From: Nostoc sp. MG11
GTDB taxonomy: Bacteria > Cyanobacteriota > Cyanobacteriia > Cyanobacteriales > Nostocaceae
Direction: 5' to 3'
DNA length: 64,000 nt
NCBI RefSeq assembly: GCF_014904695.1
Contig: NZ_JACXXN010000028.1
Location: forward strand, 1-64,000
Below the pieces are notes generated by a model. That model made no database searches. It was not told the DNA's origin and worked only from the letters and a program-made list of their open reading frames with translations. The translations under genes were made by a program, and so were the position numbers. Below are positions 26,867 through 35,381 of this stretch, one piece after another. How positions within the stretch are numbered: position 1 is the first letter of the stretch; each line of letters opens with the position of its first letter.

Positions 26867-29077
26867 GTGTTGGATATACAGACAATTCAAAAATTCTACC
26901 AAGACCACAGAGAGTTCATTAACACCCTCATTTCTGGTGGTCTATCTGCAATAATTCCTGTAGTTGCAGGTTTTATTTGGTGGTTAAGATGGCGACACCG
27001 CCAGCAACGCATTCCCTCTTCAAGTTTTCCTTTTGAGGTGATTAAGCCACAAAGTCAAGACGTGTTACAGCGGATTCTCGGCGGGGATGATAATGACCCC
27101 TTGGCTGATAGAAATATTGGTTACCAAGTACGAGTGACTAATCGCAATGTTTGTCACGAATTAAAACAGTTGTTGGAGAAAGAAGAATCGCGCTGGGTAT
27201 TGATTCTAGGACAGAGTGGGCTGGGAAAAACGCGAGAAGCAACAGAATTGGCAAATCATCTCAACCAAGAAGGTTGGACAGTTTTGTTCCTCAAGCCGGG
27301 AGAATGGCTAGATTTTCCGGCGCAGTTGTCATCAGAGATTGGCACAGACCGGAAGTTGCTATTTTTCCTAGATGATTTAAATCAAAAGATGCAGCGCGGT
27401 CATGAAGAAATATCGCCAGAAGCAGAGAAAATTCCTGTACAAAGATTAAAAGTATCATTGCAAGAGCGACTACTGCAAGCGTTGGAGAAGTACGAAAAGT
27501 TTTGCGGTAAGTCAGAAATTCGGGTAATTGCTACGGCGCGAAATGAGAGAATTTCAGACTTTGAGGGAGAACCAACCCATTGGGACAAACTGCAATGGGA
27601 AAAATATCCGCAGTTATTGAATCGCTTTACTCGTTACGAGTTGGCGAAACCAGAAGATAACGCAATTATTGAGTTGTTCAATGAAACCATTCCCAACACA
27701 AATATTTCCGCCAAGGTTGAAGATTATCCCGCATTAGCTAGCCGCAATGACCGCACTTTTAGAAATGTTGTCGAGAATCTCCGCAGCCTGAAAAATAACG
27801 AACAACCTTTGAACCTCAAAACTTATCGACACAGCCTAAAAGACACTTGGGAAGAACGCTACAAAAAAGCTGTGCGGAAATATCCGGCAAGCCGTTACAT
27901 TTATGATGCTGTGGATTTGCTGCAAAAATTCGACATCGAACTACAGCAATTTACCGTGGAAGCGACAGCACGACTGTTAGCAGGTGGAAATTTTTGGCAG
28001 CAATTGCAGTATTGGCGGCAAATTCGGATTGCGACTAACTTGTTGATTCATAGTGAACGCATTTTAGAACCCCATGATGGACAAATTGAGGCAAAGAGAA
28101 GGCGGGTAGAAGCAGGAGAATACATTTTGCGCTTATCACGCTTATTGCTAAAACTAGCAGAACGTTACCCTACACAAATGCAGGAATCACTGATTAGTTT
28201 TGGTAATAAAGTTTCTCGATTAGGTCGCTATAAAGAAGCATTAGCTAGCTTTGATAAAGCTATAAATATATCACCTGAGTCTAGTTTAATATGGTTTTTA
28301 AAAGGTAATGAGCTATTTTATTTAGGAAAATTTCAACAAGCGATCGCCTTTTACGACAAAGCTATAGAATTTAAACCAAGCTCACACAAATCTTGGTACA
28401 ACCGGGGCATGGCACTGGATAAGTTAGTTAGGGAAGAAGAAGCGATTGTCTCTTACGACAAAGCCATAGAATTCAAACCTGATAAGCACGAAGCTTGGAA
28501 TAATCAAGGCTACACACTATCTAATTTAGGAAGATTTGAAGAAGCTATTACTTCTTACGATAAAGCCATAGAGTTCAAACCTGATGACCATGTAGTTTGG
28601 TACAATCGAGGCAATACGCTGTCTATTTTAGGAAATTTTAAAGCAGCTATCACTTCTTACGATAAAGCCATAGAATTTAAACCAGACTTTTACCAAGCTT
28701 GGAATAACCGAGGCTTAAGATTGTCGAATTTAAACAGATTTGAAGAAGCGATCGCCTCTTATGATCAAGCTATAAAATTAAAATCAAACTTACACGAAGC
28801 TTGGTATAATCGGGGCAATACACTGTGGAATTTAGGAAGAAAAAAAGAAGCGATCGCATCTTACGATAAAGTCATAGAATTCAAACCAGACTTTTACCAA
28901 GCTTGGTATGAAAAGGCTCGCTGTTATGCATTGCAGGGGAATATTGAGCAAGCAGTCTATAATTTACAACAAGCTATCAATCTAAATCTTGAAGAATGCC
29001 GAGAAAGAGTGAAAACAGACTCTAATTTTGACAGCATTCGTAATGACAAACGATTTCAGGTATTACTGCAAAGTTAG
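26867..29077 (+). CDS. Membrane-anchored P-loop NTPase with C-terminal TPR repeats
   Basis: 736 residues with a GTG start. One membrane helix (about 23-42), then an NTPase with Walker A GQSGLGKT (115-122) and Walker B LLFFLDDLN (164-172), a helical middle (about 230-440), and eight 34-residue TPRs (about 450-700; repeated SYDKAIEFKPD). The layout is that of STAND-like signalling ATPases, in which TPRs sense a partner and the NTPase is a switch. No effector domain is visible; the membrane segment may be the effector. Divergent from hen1-pnkp. Confidence 0.85.
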   Translation: MLDIQTIQKFYQDHREFINTLISGGLSAIIPVVAGFIWWLRWRHRQQRIPSSSFPFEVIKPQSQDVLQRILGGDDNDPLADRNIGYQVRVTNRNVCHELKQLLEKEESRWVLILGQSGLGKTREATELANHLNQEGWTVLFLKPGEWLDFPAQLSSEIGTDRKLLFFLDDLNQKMQRGHEEISPEAEKIPVQRLKVSLQERLLQALEKYEKFCGKSEIRVIATARNERISDFEGEPTHWDKLQWEKYPQLLNRFTRYELAKPEDNAIIELFNETIPNTNISAKVEDYPALASRNDRTFRNVVENLRSLKNNEQPLNLKTYRHSLKDTWEERYKKAVRKYPASRYIYDAVDLLQKFDIELQQFTVEATARLLAGGNFWQQLQYWRQIRIATNLLIHSERILEPHDGQIEAKRRRVEAGEYILRLSRLLLKLAERYPTQMQESLISFGNKVSRLGRYKEALASFDKAINISPESSLIWFLKGNELFYLGKFQQAIAFYDKAIEFKPSSHKSWYNRGMALDKLVREEEAIVSYDKAIEFKPDKHEAWNNQGYTLSNLGRFEEAITSYDKAIEFKPDDHVVWYNRGNTLSILGNFKAAITSYDKAIEFKPDFYQAWNNRGLRLSNLNRFEEAIASYDQAIKLKSNLHEAWYNRGNTLWNLGRKKEAIASYDKVIEFKPDFYQAWYEKARCYALQGNIEQAVYNLQQAINLNLEECRERVKTDSNFDSIRNDKRFQVLLQS

Positions 29078-29094
29078 ATGGGCAGTTTACACTA

Positions 29095-29210
29095 AATTAA
29101 ACTACAACAGCCAAGATATAAAAACTCTTCTTGTGAAAAGACATCGTACCATTAATCGTATTACTGCTAATGAAATTTGCAAACAAGCAGGTTTATTACC
29201 TAATTTTTAA
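29095..29210 (+). pseudogene. Possible HicA-type toxin C-terminal fragment
   Basis: The frame ends KRHRTINRITANEICKQAGL, recalling the basic C-terminus of HicA-like proteins (RH.EINR.TA..ICKQ). Nothing recognisable precedes it, so at most a remnant. Low confidence. Confidence 0.25.
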
Positions 29211-29458
29211 TTGCTCTGCTAGTTTGTATTGAAGCACTGTTTTGAAAGGATAAACCCGCTCTTGAGTCAACCATGCAGCATAAAGTAGAGATTGACGAAT
29301 ATCCTCTGGTTCTAAATCAGGATATTCTTCTAAAATTTCCTCTACAGGTTTTCCATTAGCTACCAAATTTACCACTAAAGAAACCGGAATTCGCATCCCA
29401 CAAATGCAAGCCCACCCATAATACTAGGGTAAAATGTAATTTTGTCTAGACCTAACAT
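29196..29458 (-). pseudogene. DUF433 (VapB-like) antitoxin gene broken by a frameshift
   Basis: ATG at 29456-29458, preceded by a strong GGAGGG ribosome site, gives MLGLDKITFYPSIMGG. The family continues with a GGRACIRGMRIPVS-like stretch, and this is found in another frame as ACICGMRIPVSLVVNL, then VEEILEEYPDLEPEDIRQSL. The break is near 29410-29412 and fits loss of about four bases. A shortened protein from the internal ATG (29394-29396) would lack the first strands. No DUF5615 toxin lies next to it. Confidence 0.75.
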
Positions 29459-29496
29459 AAATTATCCCTCCAACATCTATTTGTTGCTTAGAAGAA

Positions 29497-29761
29497 GAGG
29501 ATGTTTGAAAAGTCCTTGGTGATGTATCAAATACTTTTAGATCCCCCTAAATCCCCCTTAAAAAGGGAGACTTTGATTCCGTTTCCCCCTTTTGAAGCTA
29601 CGGTGTACACACATCTCTGTACAAAACCAAAATCGTTGTATATCCTCCTAAATCCCCCTTCAAAAGGGGAACTTTGAGAGGTTTTTGCCCCTCTTTTGAA
29701 GGGGGGTTGAGGGGATCAATAAGTGCCTAATATCACAGCCGACCACTTTTCAAACAACCTC
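29497..29761. mobile_element. MITE family B, copy 1 (265 bp)
   Basis: Bounded by GAGGATGTTTGAAAAGTCC and the inverse of GAGGTTGTTTGAAAAGTGG. The interior holds several G/C-run hairpins (AAATCCCCCTTAAAAAGGG). Copy 2 at 44838-45001 is shorter and in opposite orientation. Confidence 0.75.
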
Positions 29762-29879
29762 TAAGCCATATATTCATGAAATCTCGCGTTCTGTCACCAG
29801 TTTTATCTTAGTTTAAATCGAGTTATGAGGTTAAATGATGAGCATTAACGCTTATTCATAAAATTTTCTGCGCTAACTT

Positions 29880-31547
29880 TCAAATCCCATAAGAGCGGGG
29901 ATAAGGCTTTAGAAGTGTCTTAGCCTGATAGACATAAACGACATTAATAACCACCCCACCGCGTCGAATTGGTATCGTTTCAATCTCACTCAAGCTGTTA
30001 AAGTAAGTTCGATAGTTAGCCATCAAATCTTGTCTTTTATTAAAGGGATTAGTAGTGATGTATAGCGCATCTTTTCCCAGCCATTGATTAGCCTCTGACC
30101 AAAAAGCAAAACCACGCAAATCTTTGCCAATATCAAAGCAAGTAATCGGTATGTCAGCAATGGGTTCAAGAGACATAGCTATCGGCCCACCCAGGTAATA
30201 GCGATTGGTAAAAATAAAGCTAGAGTTTTGTAGCGCTGCACTGAGGACGGGAGATTTAGCAAAGCCGCGCCGCAGTTGTTGAATATCAATTAGTTCTGTA
30301 GATGGGTCATCTTTGGGAGGCAAGAACCCACCCAGTAAAGCGTATTGGCTAGGCTTTTGTACTATTCCTGTTGTGACTTGCAACAGTGCAATGAGTAAAA
30401 TACTGCTCACCATAATTCCCGAACCTAAAAGCCATCGCCGTACACTACGTCGAGATTGCTGCTGCCATAAGATTGCTTGTTGTCCTAACAGCAAGGTTAA
30501 CCCCCAAAATCCTGGCATTGACCAGGCAGGCAAAATTTGCCGATATCCACCTATCAGAGTAAACCCTAAAGTTAAGGGCAGAGACACCCATAAAATCAAG
30601 AGCCACGAAGACTCTAACTCTTTTCTGGAGGTTAGTGATTTTTTAGAAAAAACTTGCATTGTTCCAGCCAAAGCTGGTCGCAAACTCACCCACCAGAGGG
30701 GAAATCCTATAGTTGGGAACAGATAAGCTACCCCAGCTAAACAAACGCCTCCTACACTCAGCAGATTGTAGCCGCCTCTGGGTACTGCTCGCTCTGATTG
30801 AAAACGAAACGACACCCAATCATGCTGCATATTCCAAAGCAAAATTGGGGAGATGGTGAGCACAAATAAGCCTAATGCTAACCATGCCCAAGGAGAGCGG
30901 AAAACAGAGCGATGGCGTGGACTCGTTAGACAAAAACCAACTAGCCCTAGTCCTAAGAGAAAACCGTGATATTTGCTGAGGCAGGCTAATCCGACCAGAA
31001 TACCAAGAATTGCTAAGCGGTAACTGGGAAGGTATGAATTAGATGAGCAGGGTTCATCCTGCAACAGGCTTTGTTTTTGAGTTTGAGGCTGCCGAAAAAA
31101 TTCATCCGCTGCACAGTATAAACTAGCTGACCAAAAAAAGATCAAGGGACTATCGGGGAGACTGAGGACGCCAAAGCCAACTAGAAAAATTGGACTGATG
31201 GTAGCGATCGCTAAAGTCAAGCTAGCAGCCTTAGCAGAAAATAATTTCAGGCTAGTCAGATACAATAGCACCAAACTGCCTGTATGCCAAATCAATGCTC
31301 CCAGACGAATCGTAAATTGCGATACAACACCAGTTGACCACGGACCAAAACCAGTTGTCAGCCCCACAAGCATTGGATGATCAAAATAACTCCAGTCCAG
31401 ATGCAGGCTGTAAAGATAGTAGTAAGCCTCATCAAAGGTAGGGTAAAGCCAGAAAGCAATAAAGGCTCGAAACAGCAGTCCCCCAACCAGTAAAAAAAGC
31501 ACTGACTGATTAGTTTTTTGAGCTAACCATTTCTGAGCTATTTGCAT
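29880..31547 (-). CDS. GT39/ArnT-like membrane glycosyltransferase
   Basis: 555 residues with about ten or eleven membrane helices. The first extracytoplasmic loop has FDEAYYYLYSLHLDWSYFDHP, the signature of GT39/PMT_2 enzymes with the catalytic Asp-Glu. Such enzymes move a sugar from a polyprenyl-phosphate donor to a lipid or protein outside the membrane. The C-terminal 150 residues (about 400-555) form the soluble domain. Neighbours give no pathway clue. Confidence 0.88.
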   Translation of the reverse strand: MQIAQKWLAQKTNQSVLFLLVGGLLFRAFIAFWLYPTFDEAYYYLYSLHLDWSYFDHPMLVGLTTGFGPWSTGVVSQFTIRLGALIWHTGSLVLLYLTSLKLFSAKAASLTLAIATISPIFLVGFGVLSLPDSPLIFFWSASLYCAADEFFRQPQTQKQSLLQDEPCSSNSYLPSYRLAILGILVGLACLSKYHGFLLGLGLVGFCLTSPRHRSVFRSPWAWLALGLFVLTISPILLWNMQHDWVSFRFQSERAVPRGGYNLLSVGGVCLAGVAYLFPTIGFPLWWVSLRPALAGTMQVFSKKSLTSRKELESSWLLILWVSLPLTLGFTLIGGYRQILPAWSMPGFWGLTLLLGQQAILWQQQSRRSVRRWLLGSGIMVSSILLIALLQVTTGIVQKPSQYALLGGFLPPKDDPSTELIDIQQLRRGFAKSPVLSAALQNSSFIFTNRYYLGGPIAMSLEPIADIPITCFDIGKDLRGFAFWSEANQWLGKDALYITTNPFNKRQDLMANYRTYFNSLSEIETIPIRRGGVVINVVYVYQAKTLLKPYPRSYGI

Positions 31548-31887
31548 TTACTTAAATTCCTATACAAACAAAATCATCTTATGGCAGCAGCATGGCAACG
31601 TAAAACTTTATTTGTGGTCTTTGATACTCGTTCATCCACCTTTGAACTGGATTAACGAGTGTTTGAACCGGATGAATCTACCTCTCAACTCCGTTAACGA
31701 GTCTTTGAACTGGATAAATCCACCTCTAAACTTCGTTAACGAGTCTTTGATACTCGCTAACAAGCATAAATACTCCGCCCCTCTGCACCTTTAAACCTAA
31801 TTGGCAACACCAAGTTTTAATATGAAGCTATAATTTGCAGAAATATAAACACCTTATCTGTTTTTTTGTATTTCCTGGAGTTGAGTA
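31548..31887. other. 340-bp gap containing array 2
   Basis: Apart from the 21-bp array nothing but AT-rich promoter-like DNA is visible. Confidence 0.6.
31620..31787. repeat. 21-bp tandem array 2 (about 8 units)
   Basis: Units alternate between a form ending ATCCACC and one ending AACGAGTC, giving a 42-bp higher-order period: for example TTTGAACTGG-AT-AACGAGTG then TTTGAACCGG-ATGAATC. The last unit is strongly degenerate. ACTCGTT/AACGAGT inverted pairs link units. Ends 100 bp before the GAF gene. Confidence 0.85.
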
Positions 31888-32580
31888 ATGGTATTTTGGG
31901 GAGATCACACTGGCTTACCAAAGCCTTACAAGGGCTGGAATGTATTCGTAGGTAATGGGCCAGACAATACAGAAAATCAGCTTGTTGCTTCTGTCAAAAA
32001 GCTGCTTGGTTGGCTAAAAGAATATATGTCTGTAGATACTGTCACGCTTCTACTACCTACTAAAGACAAACAGAATCTATTCGTGTATGCCACCATCGGA
32101 CTTAAAGAGGAAATCACAGAAAATATTCAAATTCCCATTGGGCAAGGTGTTGCTGGTCGTATTGCCGCCAGCAATGAACCAATGATAGTCAAAGATCTAT
32201 CAAAGGTAGAAGTTGTAAGTCCTATTTTGCGACAAAAGGGTTTGCGATCGCTCGTCGGTGTTCCATTGCCCATCAAGCAGGGAGTAACCGGGGTTTTACA
32301 CGTTGGCACGTTCAAATCCCACCAATTCACCGAGCGCGATATACAGCAATTGCAACTCGTTGCTCATCGCCTGAGATTGAAGATAGCAGATATAGAACTG
32401 TTTAATCTGCAAAAGCTGGATGACTTAGTATGTTGCTTTAATCTTCAAAAGATAGCTACGTTGAGGACTTCAATTATGTCCCTCTGGTGGAACAGGTTAA
32501 AGTTAAGTTTTTCAGCAATTAAGCAAAAATGTCAGCCCAGCAAATATGCTTTGATTTATTCACCCCAGCGATGCCACTGA
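31888..32580 (+). CDS. Single GAF-domain protein
   Basis: 230 residues. GAF fold at about 28-172: LLGWLKEYMSVDTVTLLLP, IPIGQGVAGRIAASNEPMIV, RSLVGVPLPIKQGVTGVLHVG, FTERDIQQLQLVAHRL, resembling the GAF domains in front of SpoIIE/GGDEF outputs. The last 55 residues (CFNLQKIATLRTSIM and on) match nothing obvious and overlap the convergent gene by 25 bp, suggesting that a former output domain was lost. A ligand-binding or stress-sensing module is likely. Confidence 0.8.
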   Translation: MVFWGDHTGLPKPYKGWNVFVGNGPDNTENQLVASVKKLLGWLKEYMSVDTVTLLLPTKDKQNLFVYATIGLKEEITENIQIPIGQGVAGRIAASNEPMIVKDLSKVEVVSPILRQKGLRSLVGVPLPIKQGVTGVLHVGTFKSHQFTERDIQQLQLVAHRLRLKIADIELFNLQKLDDLVCCFNLQKIATLRTSIMSLWWNRLKLSFSAIKQKCQPSKYALIYSPQRCH

Positions 32581-33614
32581 TGAAAATTAGCTCCTGCACT
32601 CACTGCTAAACCAATTTGGTGCTGTGACGATAGCTCATCATAGCCACCTTCGTTAGCGCCAATGTAGTACATACGGAAACTACCATCATCCATTGGCACT
32701 ACACAAGGCGTACCTACTGCTCGTGCGTCCCAGCGACCAGAACCCTTCTGGGAATGACAAAATACGGAACCATTGGCTTGCTCACCTTTATCTTTTTGCC
32801 AATGAATGCCATCATCAGAAGTGGCTACACCGATAGAGTGATAACCGCTGCTGTTGACACCTTCGTAGAACATGACGTACTGGCCGTTTATCTTCAGTAC
32901 ATGGCGAGTACCAATACCCCGTTCATCGAAGCTTCCAGGCTCACCTGGGCCGAGGATTTGGCCGACTTTTTCCCAGCACAAACCATCGGTAGAAACCGCT
33001 AAGCCTACTAGGAATCCTTTGTCTGGGTTCAAGGTGTGATAGTACAGCTTCCAAGTTCCATCATCATCACGTAGTACTTGTGGCCACGCGCAGAACAGTG
33101 CATCGAATTCTTCTGGTTTGCCTATATCAAGGAAGGCTCCTTGGTAAGGGCCTTCCAGTCGTATCCAATTGATGCCGTCACGCGAAACGGCACACCCAGG
33201 GCGCATCTGCACTCCTTTAGCTTGAAACTTTCCCATGTTGACAACTGTATGGTTGCCACCGAAGTACCACATCCAATAAAGACCATCATAGAAGTTTACA
33301 TTGCTGACACCGACATGAGCTGAATCAAAGCGACTAGGTTCTGGGTGAGGCTCAAAAATAGCTCCCATAGTTAGAGAACCCTTCACCCTTTCCCAATGAA
33401 CACCGTCAGTAGAAATAGCTAAACCACAGCGACCAGTAGGCAAGTTAATTTGCCGATCAAAAGAAGCGTCTCGACCGTAGTACCACATCTTCCAAACGCC
33501 ATCGGGACAGCGCATAACCTGCGGTGCAGAAACCCGCTCGGAATCCCACCAGCCTTTTGAACCAGGTGCTAATACCAAGCCGGGTTGATTGATTTGCATT
33601 GCTTCATGACTCAT
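32556..33614 (-). CDS. Five-bladed beta-propeller glycosidase-like protein (GH43/GH32 type)
   Basis: 352 residues, no signal peptide. Repeating blades with G..W..YY/MWY motifs: DGVWKMWYYGRDAS, LYWMWYFGGNH, DGTWKLYYHTLN, GQYVMFYEGVNS, DGSFRMYYIGANEGG, each followed by CGLAISTDGVHWERV-like segments. This is the pattern of furanosidase-like five-bladed propellers. No clear catalytic Asp/Glu triad could be fixed, so it may be a binding protein. Reads in the same direction as the FAD monooxygenase located 79 bp upstream of it. Confidence 0.75.
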   Translation of the reverse strand: MSHEAMQINQPGLVLAPGSKGWWDSERVSAPQVMRCPDGVWKMWYYGRDASFDRQINLPTGRCGLAISTDGVHWERVKGSLTMGAIFEPHPEPSRFDSAHVGVSNVNFYDGLYWMWYFGGNHTVVNMGKFQAKGVQMRPGCAVSRDGINWIRLEGPYQGAFLDIGKPEEFDALFCAWPQVLRDDDGTWKLYYHTLNPDKGFLVGLAVSTDGLCWEKVGQILGPGEPGSFDERGIGTRHVLKINGQYVMFYEGVNSSGYHSIGVATSDDGIHWQKDKGEQANGSVFCHSQKGSGRWDARAVGTPCVVPMDDGSFRMYYIGANEGGYDELSSQHQIGLAVSAGANFHQWHRWGE

Positions 33615-33693
33615 AATCTAAAATCCAAATTCTAAGATTTCAGCAATTACCGAAGTAGTGATACCAAATTGGGAAAGGAAGTATTAACAGCAC

Positions 33694-34869
33694 TCAGGAC
33701 TTTTTCAAATCAGTTGCTACGGTTGGCTTATAGTTATACAGCCACTCCTCAAACTCAGTATCACTTACTTGGGCTTTCTCCATCATTCCCCGAAGATATG
33801 TTTCGCTGTCGGCTTTATAGGCGCGGTTCGCCTGCACTGCGTTGCGGATCTGGATTACTTGTGTGCGCGGTTTACGATTGTTTTCGTAGTTAGCAAGGGC
33901 TGCTTCTATAGTGGAGGCAGATGATAAGCATTGGGAAAGTTCCCATGCATCTTCAAACGCAGTATTCGCTCCTTGTCCTAGTAATGGAACCATCGGATGG
34001 GCTGCATCACCCAAGAGAGTGACTCTGCCTTGGCTCCAATTTTGTAACGGCAGTCTGTCGGATATTGGTCGTTCTATAATATCTTCAGCATCCGTTGCTT
34101 TGACGATCGCCTGCACTGGTTCTGCCCAACCAGAAAATTTTTCTTGAACGCGAGACTTAACATCAAAGGTACTCTGGGCGACAAATTCGTCCGGTGCTAG
34201 TGTAGCAGCACTCCAGAATAAATATCCGCTACCCAAGTCAAAGAAACCGAAAATTTTGCCATCGGCTGCTGTCATTGACATGACTTCGTTAGGAGGTAGT
34301 AGTTCATGGCTGTACTTGATAACGGCACGCCAAGACATACGACCAGCATAGCGAGGAGATCCGTCACCAATCAACGTCTGTCTAACTGCGGAGTTTAACC
34401 CATCAGCCCCGATCAACAAATCAGCCTGCACTTTCTTACCTTCATCAAAGTAGACTTCAACACCGCTGTTGTTTTGCTCAAAGCCAATACATCGATGATT
34501 GAGGTGAATAGCGTCGTTTGGCAGTGAGTCTGCAAGAATCTCTTGCAGACGTGACCACCTGATCTGCAACATTGGCCGCCCATATTTCTCCATGAACGTA
34601 ACTGATTTCTGGGCAATTAGCTCACCAGTGCTTTTTCTCAAGTTAAGCATACGGGTTTGACTACCCGCGCCTTCCAAGGACTCAACTATACCAGGAGCGA
34701 TCGCATCAAGACTATTTAAACCGTTGGGAAAAAGCGTTAGACCAGCACCAATTGGTCGTAAGGAATATGCTTTCTCGTAGACTTGGGCATCAATACCTTG
34801 TTTTCGCAGGGCGATCGCAACTGTTAAACCACCAAGTCCAGCACCGATAATAACTACTTTTTTGACCAT
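33694..34869 (-). CDS. FAD-dependent monooxygenase, copy 1
   Basis: 391 residues. FAD-binding GAGLGGLTVAIAL at the N-terminus, DG motif LLIGADGLNSAVRQ, and GDAAHPMVPLLGQGANTAFEDA as in PHBH-type aromatic hydroxylases and zeaxanthin-epoxidase-like enzymes. Uses NAD(P)H and oxygen to hydroxylate or epoxidise an unknown substrate. Clearly paralogous to the gene at 49951-51114. May be co-transcribed with the propeller protein downstream. Confidence 0.9.
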   Translation of the reverse strand: MVKKVVIIGAGLGGLTVAIALRKQGIDAQVYEKAYSLRPIGAGLTLFPNGLNSLDAIAPGIVESLEGAGSQTRMLNLRKSTGELIAQKSVTFMEKYGRPMLQIRWSRLQEILADSLPNDAIHLNHRCIGFEQNNSGVEVYFDEGKKVQADLLIGADGLNSAVRQTLIGDGSPRYAGRMSWRAVIKYSHELLPPNEVMSMTAADGKIFGFFDLGSGYLFWSAATLAPDEFVAQSTFDVKSRVQEKFSGWAEPVQAIVKATDAEDIIERPISDRLPLQNWSQGRVTLLGDAAHPMVPLLGQGANTAFEDAWELSQCLSSASTIEAALANYENNRKPRTQVIQIRNAVQANRAYKADSETYLRGMMEKAQVSDTEFEEWLYNYKPTVATDLKKS

Positions 34870-35381
34870 GATTTTGGGGCTTTTGCTGGGGTTTTCCTAA
34901 CAAAAAGTTGTACTTTGCCTGATTATTGATTTTTAGATCAAACAATACAAGTTTTCATCAATCCTTAGAGAGTTTTCTTAACAAAGCTTCGTATGTATGT
35001 AGGTCAAAGACACCTTCTTATCCCTAACCTAATCGGCATTGCTGAATCAATATATGAAAAATATGAAAAGCTCACGCAGAGGAGCCAGTGCGTTGCGCGG
35101 GTTCCCACGGCAGTCCGCTCAAGTCGGGAAACCCGCCCACGCGGCTGCCTCCCCGTTGTAGCAACTGGCGTCGCGCAGAGGCACAGAGAATAAGAGCATT
35201 GCCGAATTTAAATATGAATGATTTTAACTTTTTCATTTAATGCTTTCCTTTGCGTCTCTGTCTTGAAAAGTTATGTTCGCCGGAAGCCGGCGCTCATACT
35301 TTTCGCTGCGTCTCTGCGTGAAGCAAATTCATTTTTTCGTTCAGCAACGCCGCCTAATCTACATTAATTAGATTTACATAC
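34870..35381. other. 512-bp gap dominated by a MITE
   Basis: Only the 317-bp family A element and its target duplication are recognisable. Short apparent frames across it are repeat-derived. Confidence 0.65.
35035..35351. mobile_element. MITE family A, copy 2 (composite, 317 bp)
   Basis: Ends GGCATTGCTGAATC and TTCAGCAACGCC. Flanked by ACCTAATC (35027-35034) and GCCTAATC (35352-35359), a target duplication with one difference. The interior holds an internal GCATTGCCGAA end, so it looks like two nested units. Confidence 0.75.

Noticed and set aside
31612-31794. Short frame in array 2 with LNWINPPLN-like repeats
   Set aside because: Repeat-derived, no ribosome site, and the array is degenerate at both ends.
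32556-33614. Confident call as a GH43 or GH32 enzyme
   Set aside because: The blade repeats are clear but no catalytic acid set could be fixed, so only a glycosidase-like propeller is claimed.
34993-35193. 66-codon frame
   Set aside because: Runs through MITE copy 2; the composition is that of the repeat.
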